NCBI RefSeq assembly: GCF_036327775.1
Contig: NZ_CP109598.1
Coordinates: 3,348,001-3,412,000 of the forward strand
DNA from: Streptomyces sp. NBC_01498
GTDB lineage: Bacteria > Actinomycetota > Actinomycetes > Streptomycetales > Streptomycetaceae
Direction of reading: 5' to 3'
DNA: 64,000 nt
Below are positions 1 to 6,628 of this stretch, in pieces; position 1 is the first letter of the stretch; every line of letters begins with the position of its first letter. A model generated the notes under the pieces. It searched no databases. It was not told the origin of the DNA and saw nothing but the letters and a program-made list of their open reading frames with translations. Made by a program: the position numbers and the translations under genes.

Positions 1-539
1 TCCGTAAAAACTTCCTGCGGAGGCACATAGGCAGTCACCACATAACTACCCACCTCAGTTTGCCCCATCAAAACCGACTCCAAGAACGAACGAGCCAGGT
101 GCGCATTGGAATTTCCGTAGTAAGCTAGCCTGGATTTGCGTGATTTTGCAGCAACGGCCATAGATTTACGTGCCGCTGCATGCAAGTCCTCCCCGGCCAG
201 CCACTGGATCGTCCCCTGAAACGTTCTCGCTTCCTTATGAAATTTCATCTCGTCGCCGAGCACGTGCGCAGCTGCAGCTTTCTCCATCAGCGCTCGCAGG
301 CGAGCGCTTCCAAGCTTCCACGCCTGCGCAACGGCCTGAGCAAGTAGCTCCGAGTAGTCTGCAAGATTATCATTTTGAGGAAGAAGCAAACTTGCTGCCC
401 GCTCTCGACCCGCCGGCCTCCAGCGACTGTAAACGCTCTCTTGACCGCCGAATTTCTCCCACCCGGTGATTTCTAGGAGATGTGCAAGTTGCGCATCGTT
501 GAGTCGGGCGGCAATTCCCTCATAACTTGGGGAAATCAT
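1..539 (-). CDS. Hypothetical protein, 3' end outside window
   Basis: An open frame on the minus strand begins at an ATG (537-539) and stays open to the window edge, giving at least 179 residues without a stop. Its ATG overlaps the TGA of the DUF4365 gene in an ATGA arrangement, so the two are translationally coupled. The protein starts MISPSYEGIAARLNDAQLAH and is mostly helical-looking, with an Ala/Lys-rich middle (LMEKAAAAHVLGDEMKFHKE) and no membrane segment. I do not recognise the family. Codon use and base composition are clearly less GC-rich than the chromosome to the right, which fits acquired DNA. The partner and its position on an integrated element suggest an accessory function, but none can be assigned. 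Confidence 0.7.
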   Translation of the reverse strand, partial: MISPSYEGIAARLNDAQLAHLLEITGWEKFGGQESVYSRWRPAGRERAASLLLPQNDNLADYSELLAQAVAQAWKLGSARLRALMEKAAAAHVLGDEMKFHKEARTFQGTIQWLAGEDLHAAARKSMAVAAKSRKSRLAYYGNSNAHLARSFLESVLMGQTEVGSYVVTAYVPPQEVFT

Positions 540-1084
540 GGAGCCCCTCCCTGCCCAATTCTCTCCATGATCTTACACAGCGCCACGTCATCAAATATTT
601 GCGCAGTCGAGACTCTAATGGAGGATGAATCTCCACCCGTCGGAGCCACGCCCGTAACGCTTCGCCAGTAAGCACAATGCCTCAGGGAAAGGTAGTCATG
701 ACTCGCCTCGACCCAACCAGCAAATTCTTTAGGAACAATCATCGCCACAAGTATTCGATGAACGGCGACCGGAGTGCGAGCCATCATTGCAAGTCTGTCA
801 TTTTTCAAGTTTACAGAAACGAATCCATTGGAAGGATTGGGGGCGGAAGTCCAAGTGCTCTTGAGCTGAATCTTCAAGTCGATCTGGCAGTCAACTACAT
901 GGGCTGATGACGAATGAGTCAGCTGCCAGTCGATCCCATCGTCTGGCTCTGGCTTCGCCATCGTGCATCCAGACGCTGCCGCCACCGCCCTGAGGTAGCT
1001 GTCCTGGAGCATCTCCATCCGGTCCTTCTGCCTCAGGTCTCCGCGCAACGGCTCGGCTGGCCTGGGCTCACTCACGCTCAACAT
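536..1084 (-). CDS. DUF4365 domain-containing protein
   Basis: This 182-aa protein carries a DUF4365-like core: a helical start (MEMLQDSYLRAVAAASGC, from about residue 23) followed by GIDWQLTH and a strand-rich stretch with DCQIDLKIQLKST, resembling the D...QxK pattern of PD-(D/E)xK nuclease folds. DUF4365 proteins are of unknown function but are often found in defence islands and mobile elements. A purine-rich GGGGAG lies about 10 nt before the ATG. The stop overlaps the ATG of the next gene by 4 nt, so the pair forms one transcript. AT-richer composition than the neighbouring core genes supports horizontal acquisition. A nuclease role is inferred from the fold pattern only. Confidence 0.7.
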   Translation of the reverse strand: MLSVSEPRPAEPLRGDLRQKDRMEMLQDSYLRAVAAASGCTMAKPEPDDGIDWQLTHSSSAHVVDCQIDLKIQLKSTWTSAPNPSNGFVSVNLKNDRLAMMARTPVAVHRILVAMIVPKEFAGWVEASHDYLSLRHCAYWRSVTGVAPTGGDSSSIRVSTAQIFDDVALCKIMERIGQGGAP

Positions 1085-1583
1085 CCGTGCAGCTCTCCCC
1101 CTGATCTACAAGGCCCTCACCGTAAGCCGCCGTTCGGCTCATGGGTAGAGGGTGCGGCACTGTGCGTGTCCACGCTGTTACCCCATCGCTTGTGCGGAGA
1201 GCCCTGACAGAGCCTCGGTAGCTTCCGAGGCTCAGCCTGCGCAAGACGAGCATCAGATGAAGTGGCTGATGACGATCAACGCGGGAGGGAAGGAGGGTCC
1301 GCAAGAGCTGAGCCCTGCCGACTGCACGGTCAAACCGCCGAAGCCATCTGGAGGCGCGTTCAGGTCCTGATCAACAAGGCATCCAGGGTGGCGACACCGG
1401 CCAAGCATTCAGCTGGTCGGCTAACCTCGATCTTTCGTGACGGTCCGTCGGTTTCTCCGGTGGGCTGTTTCGGCTGTCCGGGCTGGTGGAGGTCAGGCTG
1501 ATGGCCCGGCTATCGCGTCGGGTGGGCGCCGGGTTCCACGGCTCCGGTGGGTGGCATCGCTCGCAGGGACGGGAACGTGCTGG
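1085..1583. other. Intergenic stretch with IS1380-type end
   Basis: I see no convincing gene here. The part next to the transposase remnant (about 1425-1583) reads, on the minus strand, like the non-coding tail of an IS1380-type element, and the motif CCTCGATCTTTCGTGA at about 1425-1440 could be its terminal repeat. The remainder (1085-1425) holds only short unconvincing frames. Confidence 0.4.
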
Positions 1584-2225
1584 TCATCCGGGGTTCGGGA
1601 GCGCGTCGAGCCTGTGGATCGCGCTGGTGATCACGTCGGTCCAGGGCCAGTGGCGGGCGAATCTCAGGTGCCGGCGGCGGGCGGTGGTAACGAGCTGGGC
1701 GGCGGCGGAGAAGAGGCGGAGCCGGAGTCGGCGGGGCTCCCAGAGCCGAGGCTTGCCGGTCAGCGCGAGCATCGGCATCCACGGGAGCAAGTCGAGGGCG
1801 ATCTGAACGATCTCCAGCCAGACATGGTTCTGTGCGGTGTCGTGCAGGGGCAGGTTCCGCAGGCCGGTGGCGCGGGCGGCCCGGATGCGGTCCTCGGCCC
1901 GGGCCCGCTGCCGGTGACGCAGTTCGAGTGCGGCGATTAGGACATGGGTGGTGTTGGTGGCGAACGCGGTGAGTCGCAGCCCGTCGGCATCGGTGATCCG
2001 CAACTGGGCTCCGGGGTGCGGCCGTTCCTTGCGGACGATCAGACGTATCCCTTTCGGCCAGCCGGTCAGGAAGTCGCCGGACAGCTCGGCGGCCCAGGCG
2101 CCGTCGCGGATCTCGCCGCCGGGTTCGACGGCGGGCGTCCAGGCGGACGGCGGCACCATCAGCACAGCCTGGTGGATCTGCTCGGTGATGGTCATGCCGA
2201 CCGAGTACGACAGCCACCGCGTTCC
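1584..2225 (-). pseudogene. IS1380-family transposase, 5'-truncated remnant
   Basis: The minus-strand frame encodes only the C-terminal half of an IS1380-type DDE transposase. Recognisable blocks are LSYSVGMTITEQIHQAV, the AWTPA block, GWPKGIRLIVRKERPHPGAQ, the RAEDRIRAARATGLRNLP block and the closing WEPRRLRLRLFSAAAQLV. Full-length members are about 450-480 residues, so the N-terminal DNA-binding region and the first catalytic Asp are missing. Homology stops abruptly near 2225, immediately before unrelated sequence leading to the toxin gene, so the element was cut by deletion or recombination. It is not expected to be active. Such debris is usual near the ends of integrated islands. Confidence 0.8.
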
Positions 2226-2399
2226 CACGGCAGCCCCCACCAAAGATCAGAATCGTTGGCCAGAGTAGTGGCGGCCGACCTGGCGACGCAGATTAGAGTC
2301 CTTCAAACAGTCAAGGCGTCCGGAGACGGGGCTGCACTACTTCCGTGCTTCGGTCGCGAGTGTGCGGGGTTCGCCCGCAGTCCCGGGCCAGGAGGACAT

Positions 2400-2843
2400 G
2401 TGCAACGCGGCGAAGTCTGGTGGGTCGAGTTCGACGAGCGGCGGCCGGTCGTACTCCTGTCGGGAGACGAGGCGCGCGGGTTCCGGGCGATGCAGGTCGT
2501 CGCTCCGGCTGACGTCGACATCAGCGCTCTGGGAGTCGAAGTGGCAGTAGGAGCTACGGAAGGACTGCCCGTCGAAGGCGTGCTGCGGTTCGGCTTCTCG
2601 CATCCGGGCTTCACCCCTTGCACCTGGCTGACCACACTGTCCCGGGACGACCTGATCGTGCAGGCGGGCGTCCTGTCCTCCGCGAAGCTCAGTGCGATTG
2701 AGGATGCGCTCCGTCTCAGTGAACAGGAGAAGGAGTGGACCCCAGCTGCGGCCGCGAAGCTCAGCGACATCAGGGATGCGATCCTTCGCGCGAGCACACC
2801 GCTCCGTCGCCCCGAACGCGACGTCCCTCGTCGTACCGGCTGA
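2400..2843 (+). CDS. Type II toxin, MazF/PemK family
   Basis: The 147-aa product starts VQRGEVWWVEFDERRPVVLL, the typical first strand and RG(E/D)(V/I)WW...(K/R)RP motif of PemK/MazF mRNA interferases, and continues with the SRDDLIVQAG and LSAIEDAL blocks that close the fold. The usual R-P-V-(V/L)-(V/L) stretch is present, so it may be a functional endoribonuclease. I chose the GTG at 2400 because an AGGAGG lies 4 nt upstream. The frame is open further upstream, but nothing there resembles the family. No MazE-like antitoxin is visible on either side: upstream sits the truncated IS1380 and downstream the tRNA fragment. A C-terminal tail of about 35 residues beyond the core is present. Confidence 0.75.
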   Translation: MQRGEVWWVEFDERRPVVLLSGDEARGFRAMQVVAPADVDISALGVEVAVGATEGLPVEGVLRFGFSHPGFTPCTWLTTLSRDDLIVQAGVLSSAKLSAIEDALRLSEQEKEWTPAAAAKLSDIRDAILRASTPLRRPERDVPRRTG

Positions 2844-3010
2844 GGTCGCCCGAGCCGCCTTCGTATCCCTCCGTTCACAGGCCAGCCCCATCCCAGCCCT
2901 TCTGTGCGGCACACCAAGGTCAGAAGCGGTCAATCCAATCAGCTCCAGAACGGCCCGTAGGTCCAAGTAATCCCTGGCCAGGGCTCTGTGGTGCCCCTGG
3001 GCGCCCTTGA

Positions 3011-3052
3011 TTCCCAAGCTCAGAGCGCGAGTTCGATTCTCGTCACCCGCTC
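3011..3052 (+). other. Attachment site: 3' part of tRNA-Gly(CCC)
   Basis: The 42 bases match the 3' part of a tRNA-Gly: anticodon loop TTCCCAA with CCC, the T-arm GCGAG-TTCGATT-CTCGT, and the 3' acceptor strand CACCCGCTCCA. The 5' half (acceptor 5' strand, D-arm, left anticodon stem) is absent: the bases before 3008 cannot pair with these arms. A 3' tRNA fragment followed by the tRNA's normal terminator is the signature of site-specific integration into the gene's 3' end. The intact tRNA-Gly should lie at the far end of the element, to the left of this window. Accessory genes at 1-2843 lie on the element side. Confidence 0.8.
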
Positions 3053-3056
3053 CACG

Positions 3057-3090
3057 ACAAACCCCCAGGTCATGACCGGGGGTTGTTTGT
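3057..3090 (+). terminator. Terminator downstream of the tRNA-Gly fragment
   Basis: ACAAACCCCC and GGGGGTTGTTTGT form a strong stem around a loop that contains GGTCATGACC, directly after the tRNA 3' end, with a T-rich 3' flank. This position is normal for a tRNA terminator and supports reading 3011-3052 as the original 3' end of the chromosomal tRNA gene. Confidence 0.65.
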
Positions 3091-3220
3091 TGTCCAGTCC
3101 AGGAACCAAGACCTCACCCAGGGCACCCGCCGGTTTCGGTGAAGAGTCGTACATCTGCGGCCGCGACGGTGCCCGGCCGGTCGCTGCGGGCACAACCCCG
3201 CCGGTCGGTAGGCGGTGTGC

Positions 3221-3559
3221 TCACAGGTGGGCGTCCAGGAACTCCCCGAGCGCTGTCCGGGACATCGGACCGCTCCTGGCCGCCATCGCCTCGCCCCGAT
3301 TGATCAGCACCAAGAAGGGCGCGTCGGTGACGCCGTACCGGCGTACGGGGCCGGGGCACCTTGCGATGTCGGCCCGCACGACGATCAGTCGGTCCTGGTA
3401 GGCGTCAGCCACCTCCCGTACGACGGCGTCCATTTCCTTGCACGCTGCCGCGGCCTTGGGCCACACCCCGTGGAAGTACGCGAGCACCGGCACGTCCGCC
3501 CTTGCCAGAATGAAATCGAACTCGGCTTCCTCATGGGGCCGTTGGACCCTGTTCACCAT
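3221..3559 (-). CDS. Thioredoxin-fold protein lacking the CxxC
   Basis: This 112-aa protein has the thioredoxin fold in order: N-terminal helix, strand VPVLAYFHGVW (about 24-34), the active-site helix, strand RLIVVRADIARC, the YGVTDAPFLVLINRGE segment with the cis-Pro, and the C-terminal helix. The position of the WCGPC motif reads W-P-K-A, with a Cys only several residues later, so the redox dithiol is lost. It therefore cannot act as a normal disulfide reductase and may be a binding or chaperone-like relative. It is transcribed on the same strand as, and downstream of, the RNA helicase gene with an 81-nt gap. Confidence 0.75.
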   Translation of the reverse strand: MVNRVQRPHEEAEFDFILARADVPVLAYFHGVWPKAAAACKEMDAVVREVADAYQDRLIVVRADIARCPGPVRRYGVTDAPFLVLINRGEAMAARSGPMSRTALGEFLDAHL

Positions 3560-3640
3560 CCGGCGCTCCTTGACACTCCACTCGATTCGAGGCAGCGGGT
3601 GCCTCCCTGTGTCTCCCGACCGCGACGGCCGTAGCGCCCG

Positions 3641-5068
3641 TCAGCGGACCCTGCGTGCTCGGGCGGCCTTGCGGGCCTCCGCCATCGTGCGCGCCTCCGC
3701 CGCCTTGCGGGATTCCTTCGGCGGGCGGCCCGTGCGGGTGCCCATACCCCGGAACGCCGCGTTGCCGGTCTTCGCCCCGTCCTGCACCGGCGGGCGCTTC
3801 GCGCCGGTGATGCTGGTCAGCTTCTCCTCGCCGGAGCGAACCTGAGCGACCGTGGGCCGGATCCCGGCATCCGACATCATCCGGTTCACGTCCCGGCGCT
3901 GGCCGGGCGTAACCAGAGTGACCACTCTGCCGGACTCCCCGGCACGCGCGGTGCGCCCGCCGCGGTGGAGGTAGTCCTTGGGGTCGGCGGGCGGATCCAC
4001 GTTGACGACGAGGTCCAGGTGCTCGATGTCGATGCCACGGGCAGCGACGTTGGTGGCCACCAGCACCGTGATCTCCCCGTCCTTGAACTGGGCCAGCGTG
4101 TGCGTACGCTGCGGCTGCGACTTCCCGCTGTGCAGAGCGCCCGCCCGTATGCCGCTGCTCCGCAAGTGGCGGGTGAACTGGTCCACACCGTGCTTGGTGT
4201 CCAGGAACATCAGCACCCGCCCGTCCCGGGCCGCGATCTCCGTGGCGGTCACGTACTTGTCGGCGGGATGGACGTTCAGTACGTGGTGCTCCATCGTCGC
4301 GACCGAGCCCTCCGCCCGATCGACCCCGGCGAACACCGGCTCACTCAGATACTGCCTGACCAGTTGATCGACGTTGCGGTCGAGCGTCGCGGAGAACAGC
4401 ATCCGCTGCCCGCCGGGGGGCGTCCGGTCGAGGATCTCCGAGACCTGCGGCAGAAAACCCATGTCGCACATCTGGTCCGCCTCGTCCAGCACCGCGATCC
4501 GCACCCGGTCCAGGTGGCAGTCCCGCCGCGCGAGGAGATCCGCCAGCCGTCCCGGCGTCGCCACCACGACCTCGGCACCCGCCCGCAGCGCCGCCACCTG
4601 CCGGTTGATCGCCAGCCCGCCGACCACGGTCGCCGAGCGCAGCCCGAGCGCCTCCCCGTAGGGCGCCAGCGCCTCGCTCACCTGCTGCGCGAGTTCCCTT
4701 GTCGGCACCAGGACCAGCGCGAGGGGGCGTTTCGGTTCGGCGCGCCGGCCCGCCGTACGTGCGAGGAGCGCCAGCCCGAAGGCGAGGGTCTTTCCCGAGC
4801 CGGTCCGCGCGCGGCCGAGGACGTCCCGGCCGGCCAGCGCGCTCGGCAGGGTGGCCGCCTGGATCGGGAACGGCTCCCGTATCCCGAGCTCCGCCAGCAC
4901 CCCCATCAGTTCGACCGGCAGTTCCAGCTCCTCGAAGGAGCCGACGGGCGGGAGGTCGGACGCCGGCGTGCCCGGCACCGAGAGCTCGCCCTGCGGGGCC
5001 CTCCCCTGGCCGGACCTGCCGGGTCCGGAGCGACCGGCGCGATCGGAGGCCGATTGCTTCGCCTTCAT
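3641..5068 (-). CDS. DEAD/DEAH-box ATP-dependent RNA helicase
   Basis: The 475-aa protein carries all DEAD-box motifs in order: Q motif (GIREPFPIQ), motif I (ARTGSGKT), Ia (PTREL), Ib (TPGR), II (DEAD), III (SAT), and in the second RecA domain ARGID and HRGGRTARAG. It unwinds or remodels RNA using ATP, probably in ribosome assembly or mRNA decay. The basic, Ala/Arg-rich tail is typical of RhlE-like helicases. The ATG at 5066-5068 has GAGGA about 7 nt upstream. The frame is open further, but that extension runs through a hairpin and a 16-bp tandem repeat and is not part of the family. The 5' leader contains the perfect hairpin described at 5101-5134. Confidence 0.92.
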   Translation of the reverse strand: MKAKQSASDRAGRSGPGRSGQGRAPQGELSVPGTPASDLPPVGSFEELELPVELMGVLAELGIREPFPIQAATLPSALAGRDVLGRARTGSGKTLAFGLALLARTAGRRAEPKRPLALVLVPTRELAQQVSEALAPYGEALGLRSATVVGGLAINRQVAALRAGAEVVVATPGRLADLLARRDCHLDRVRIAVLDEADQMCDMGFLPQVSEILDRTPPGGQRMLFSATLDRNVDQLVRQYLSEPVFAGVDRAEGSVATMEHHVLNVHPADKYVTATEIAARDGRVLMFLDTKHGVDQFTRHLRSSGIRAGALHSGKSQPQRTHTLAQFKDGEITVLVATNVAARGIDIEHLDLVVNVDPPADPKDYLHRGGRTARAGESGRVVTLVTPGQRRDVNRMMSDAGIRPTVAQVRSGEEKLTSITGAKRPPVQDGAKTGNAAFRGMGTRTGRPPKESRKAAEARTMAEARKAARARRVR

Positions 5069-5100
5069 TGCGGGTTCCTCGATTCGGCGCCCTGAACGGA

Positions 5101-5134
5101 CCTGGGCCCGTGCCTTGTCCGGCACGGGCCCAGG
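5101..5134 (-). promoter_or_regulatory. 14-bp perfect hairpin in the helicase leader
   Basis: CCTGGGCCCGTGCC pairs perfectly with GGCACGGGCCCAGG around a 6-nt loop. It lies 33 nt upstream of the helicase ATG and thus in its likely 5' untranslated region. It has no U-tract, so it is not an ordinary terminator. A stable leader structure in front of an RNA helicase gene could be a translational or decay control element sensed by the helicase itself. That role is inference. Confidence 0.5.
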
Positions 5135-5370
5135 CTCTCTGCAAGCGTGACTCTCGACCTTACCAGCGCGGGCCTCGCGCCCGCCGTCCCGCGGCCCGGC
5201 CGGACGCCCGCCCCGGGGATCGTCACGTGCTGAAGGCCGTAAGCCCCTCGATGTCCGGTGTGCTCTTGCCGAGCGGTACAAGGGTTCCTGCCGAAGGTGG
5301 CCGGCCGCTGGACGCGATCGCCCGGCAGCCGGGGGCCATGTCGGGCACGGTCGGGGCTCGGAGGATCGGG

Positions 5371-5434
5371 GCACGGACGATTCGAGGCACGGACGATTCG
5401 GGGCACGGACGATTCGGGGCACGGACGATCGGGG
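5371..5434. repeat. 16-bp tandem repeat, 4 copies
   Basis: Four consecutive units of GCACGGACGATTCGGG (5371, 5387, 5403, 5419) differ by one or two bases. They occupy the gap between the divergent helicase and DUF6243 genes. There are no spacers, so it is not a CRISPR array. Confidence 0.85.
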
Positions 5435-5626
5435 AGTTCGGGAGCGACGTCTCGCGCGTGCACTGATACGTGCCCAGCATGTCCGTGTACGGCGCATACT
5501 CGACCCAAGGCCAGGACGCCGATCTACGAGTGAGAACGTGATGGGGCCCTGCCGACGTCCTTGGCGTCGCCATGCCCGCCCCCACCGATAATCCGTAGAA
5601 CACTTCACATCACTCGGGGAGAACCC

Positions 5627-5842
5627 ATGACCGTGAGCAAGAACATCAACAACCCCGTAGGCATGGGTGGCGGCCAGCGCAAGAGGCTGTCACGCGCCGA
5701 GCGGCAGAACAATGGTCCGCACCGCAACCTCGACCGCCAGAGTGCGGCCGACCGGAAAGCTGAGCTGGTGCGCAAGATGCGCGAGAAAGCAGGCGTAGCC
5801 GAGGAGGCCGGTCAGACGGACGACGAAACCACACAGAGCTGA
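5627..5842 (+). CDS. DUF6243 family protein
   Basis: A 71-aa, highly charged protein starting MTVSKNINNPVGMGGGQRKR, followed by LSRAERQNNG and a Lys/Arg/Glu-rich helix. This matches DUF6243, a small family common in Streptomyces whose function is unknown. The Gly/Arg/Lys content and absence of hydrophobic segments suggest a nucleic-acid-associated or largely disordered soluble protein. GGGGAG 6 nt before the ATG fixes the start. The gene is divergent from the DEAD-box helicase, and the two may share a regulatory region. Confidence 0.8.
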   Translation: MTVSKNINNPVGMGGGQRKRLSRAERQNNGPHRNLDRQSAADRKAELVRKMREKAGVAEEAGQTDDETTQS

Positions 5843-6140
5843 CGCACCAATGCGGCAGGGCAGCGCCGCACGGGCCAGGGCGCCGATTCGCGGTCCCGAC
5901 CCCGCTGCCGCGCCGGGGTCTGCGGCCGTACCGAACGTGGCCGCTCCCGCTGAGTTCTCGACCGGCCGACCACCGGCGTCTCGGCCGACCACCGGGGGTC
6001 CGACCACCGGGGATGGTGTTCCGTCATGTGCCGGTCAGGACGGTGAACAGCGGACAGCCGGGGCCGAACGAAGCCACTGCGGCACGCTCCCAGGGCCGCG
6101 TTTCCCAGGTCAGAGGCGGGCAGGTCTACGCAGCACCGGG

Positions 6141-6166
6141 TGATTCCGCAAGCTCAGAGCGCGAGT
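6141..6166 (+). other. Decayed second copy of the tRNA-Gly att core
   Basis: TGATTCC followed, after one extra base, by 18 bases identical to 3015-3032 (CAAGCTCAGAGCGCGAGT) repeats the junction at 3008-3032 in the same orientation. The T-arm end and acceptor strand are not preserved here. Because even the non-tRNA bases TGA before TTCC are shared, the two copies have a common origin rather than both being independent tRNA remnants. Confidence 0.6.
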
Positions 6167-6174
6167 CGCGAGTC

Positions 6175-6208
6175 GGATGCGGATGCGGATGCGGATGCGG
6201 ATGCGGAT
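6175..6208. repeat. Hexanucleotide repeat GGATGC, 5 copies
   Basis: Five perfect GGATGC units (6175-6204) plus a partial unit lie about 50 bp upstream of the HTH gene start, directly after the decayed att copy. Being a multiple of three it would not shift a reading frame. Copy-number change would alter promoter or leader spacing. Confidence 0.85.
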
Positions 6209-6255
6209 CAGGCCGGGACGCAGACCGAGTGTTCGTGACGGGGAATGCTCTGGTC

Positions 6256-6522
6256 ATGAGCGAAGAAACCGAGCAGTTGGCGAAAGCTCTCATCGAGTTG
6301 CGGGAAGCCGAGGGCATCTCCGTGAAGGAGCTTTCGCATCGCACCCAGTTGAGCCAGGCGACCATCAGACTCCACGAGAGTGCTCGCGGACGCCCTCCCC
6401 TTCCCTTCGCGGCCCGGCGTTTCGAAGAGGTTCTCGGTTGGGCACCGGGCAGCATCCCGACCGGGTCTCGCGAGACGACGGATCTCGAGCTTCCGCCGGA
6501 CTCCGGAAGTGTCACTGGGTAA
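6256..6522 (+). CDS. Helix-turn-helix DNA-binding protein
   Basis: An 88-aa protein with an XRE-like helix-turn-helix at about residues 10-40 (LIELREAEGISVKELSHRTQLSQATIRLHE). It is followed by a segment ending FEEVLGWAPGSI, which is typical of small Streptomyces HTH proteins that contain little beyond the DNA-binding domain. It should act as a transcription regulator of unknown target. I chose the ATG at 6256; in-frame GTGs at 6230 and 6236 are alternatives. No effector-binding domain is present. The gene stands alone, with the hexamer repeat immediately upstream and the allophanate hydrolase convergent downstream. Confidence 0.7.
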   Translation: MSEETEQLAKALIELREAEGISVKELSHRTQLSQATIRLHESARGRPPLPFAARRFEEVLGWAPGSIPTGSRETTDLELPPDSGSVTG

Positions 6523-6628
6523 GCCGAGCGGTGAGGACTGATGGCGGCGCGCCGTGTGCCCGGCGAGGGCGTACACCCTTGCCCGGTCCCGAGTAAGGTC
6601 GCCGCCTCCGCCGGCGCTCCGCGCCCCG

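Larger units (their letters stand above)
5843..6255. other. Gap with decayed att copy and hexamer repeat
   Basis: No gene is visible. The stretch contains the second copy of the tRNA-Gly att core (6141-6166) and a hexanucleotide repeat (6175-6208) just before the HTH gene. The rest is ordinary GC-rich intergenic sequence. Confidence 0.6.

Noticed and set aside
2930..3052. A complete tRNA-Gly gene
   Set aside because: Only the part from the anticodon loop to the acceptor end is present. The preceding bases do not form a D-arm or pair with the acceptor strand.
5371..5434. CRISPR array
   Set aside because: Units are directly adjacent without spacers, as in the other arrays in the window, and no cas genes are present.
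5069..5608. N-terminal extension of the DEAD-box helicase to 655 aa
   Set aside because: It runs through a hairpin and a 16-bp repeat, and a good ribosome site and the family start are at 5068.
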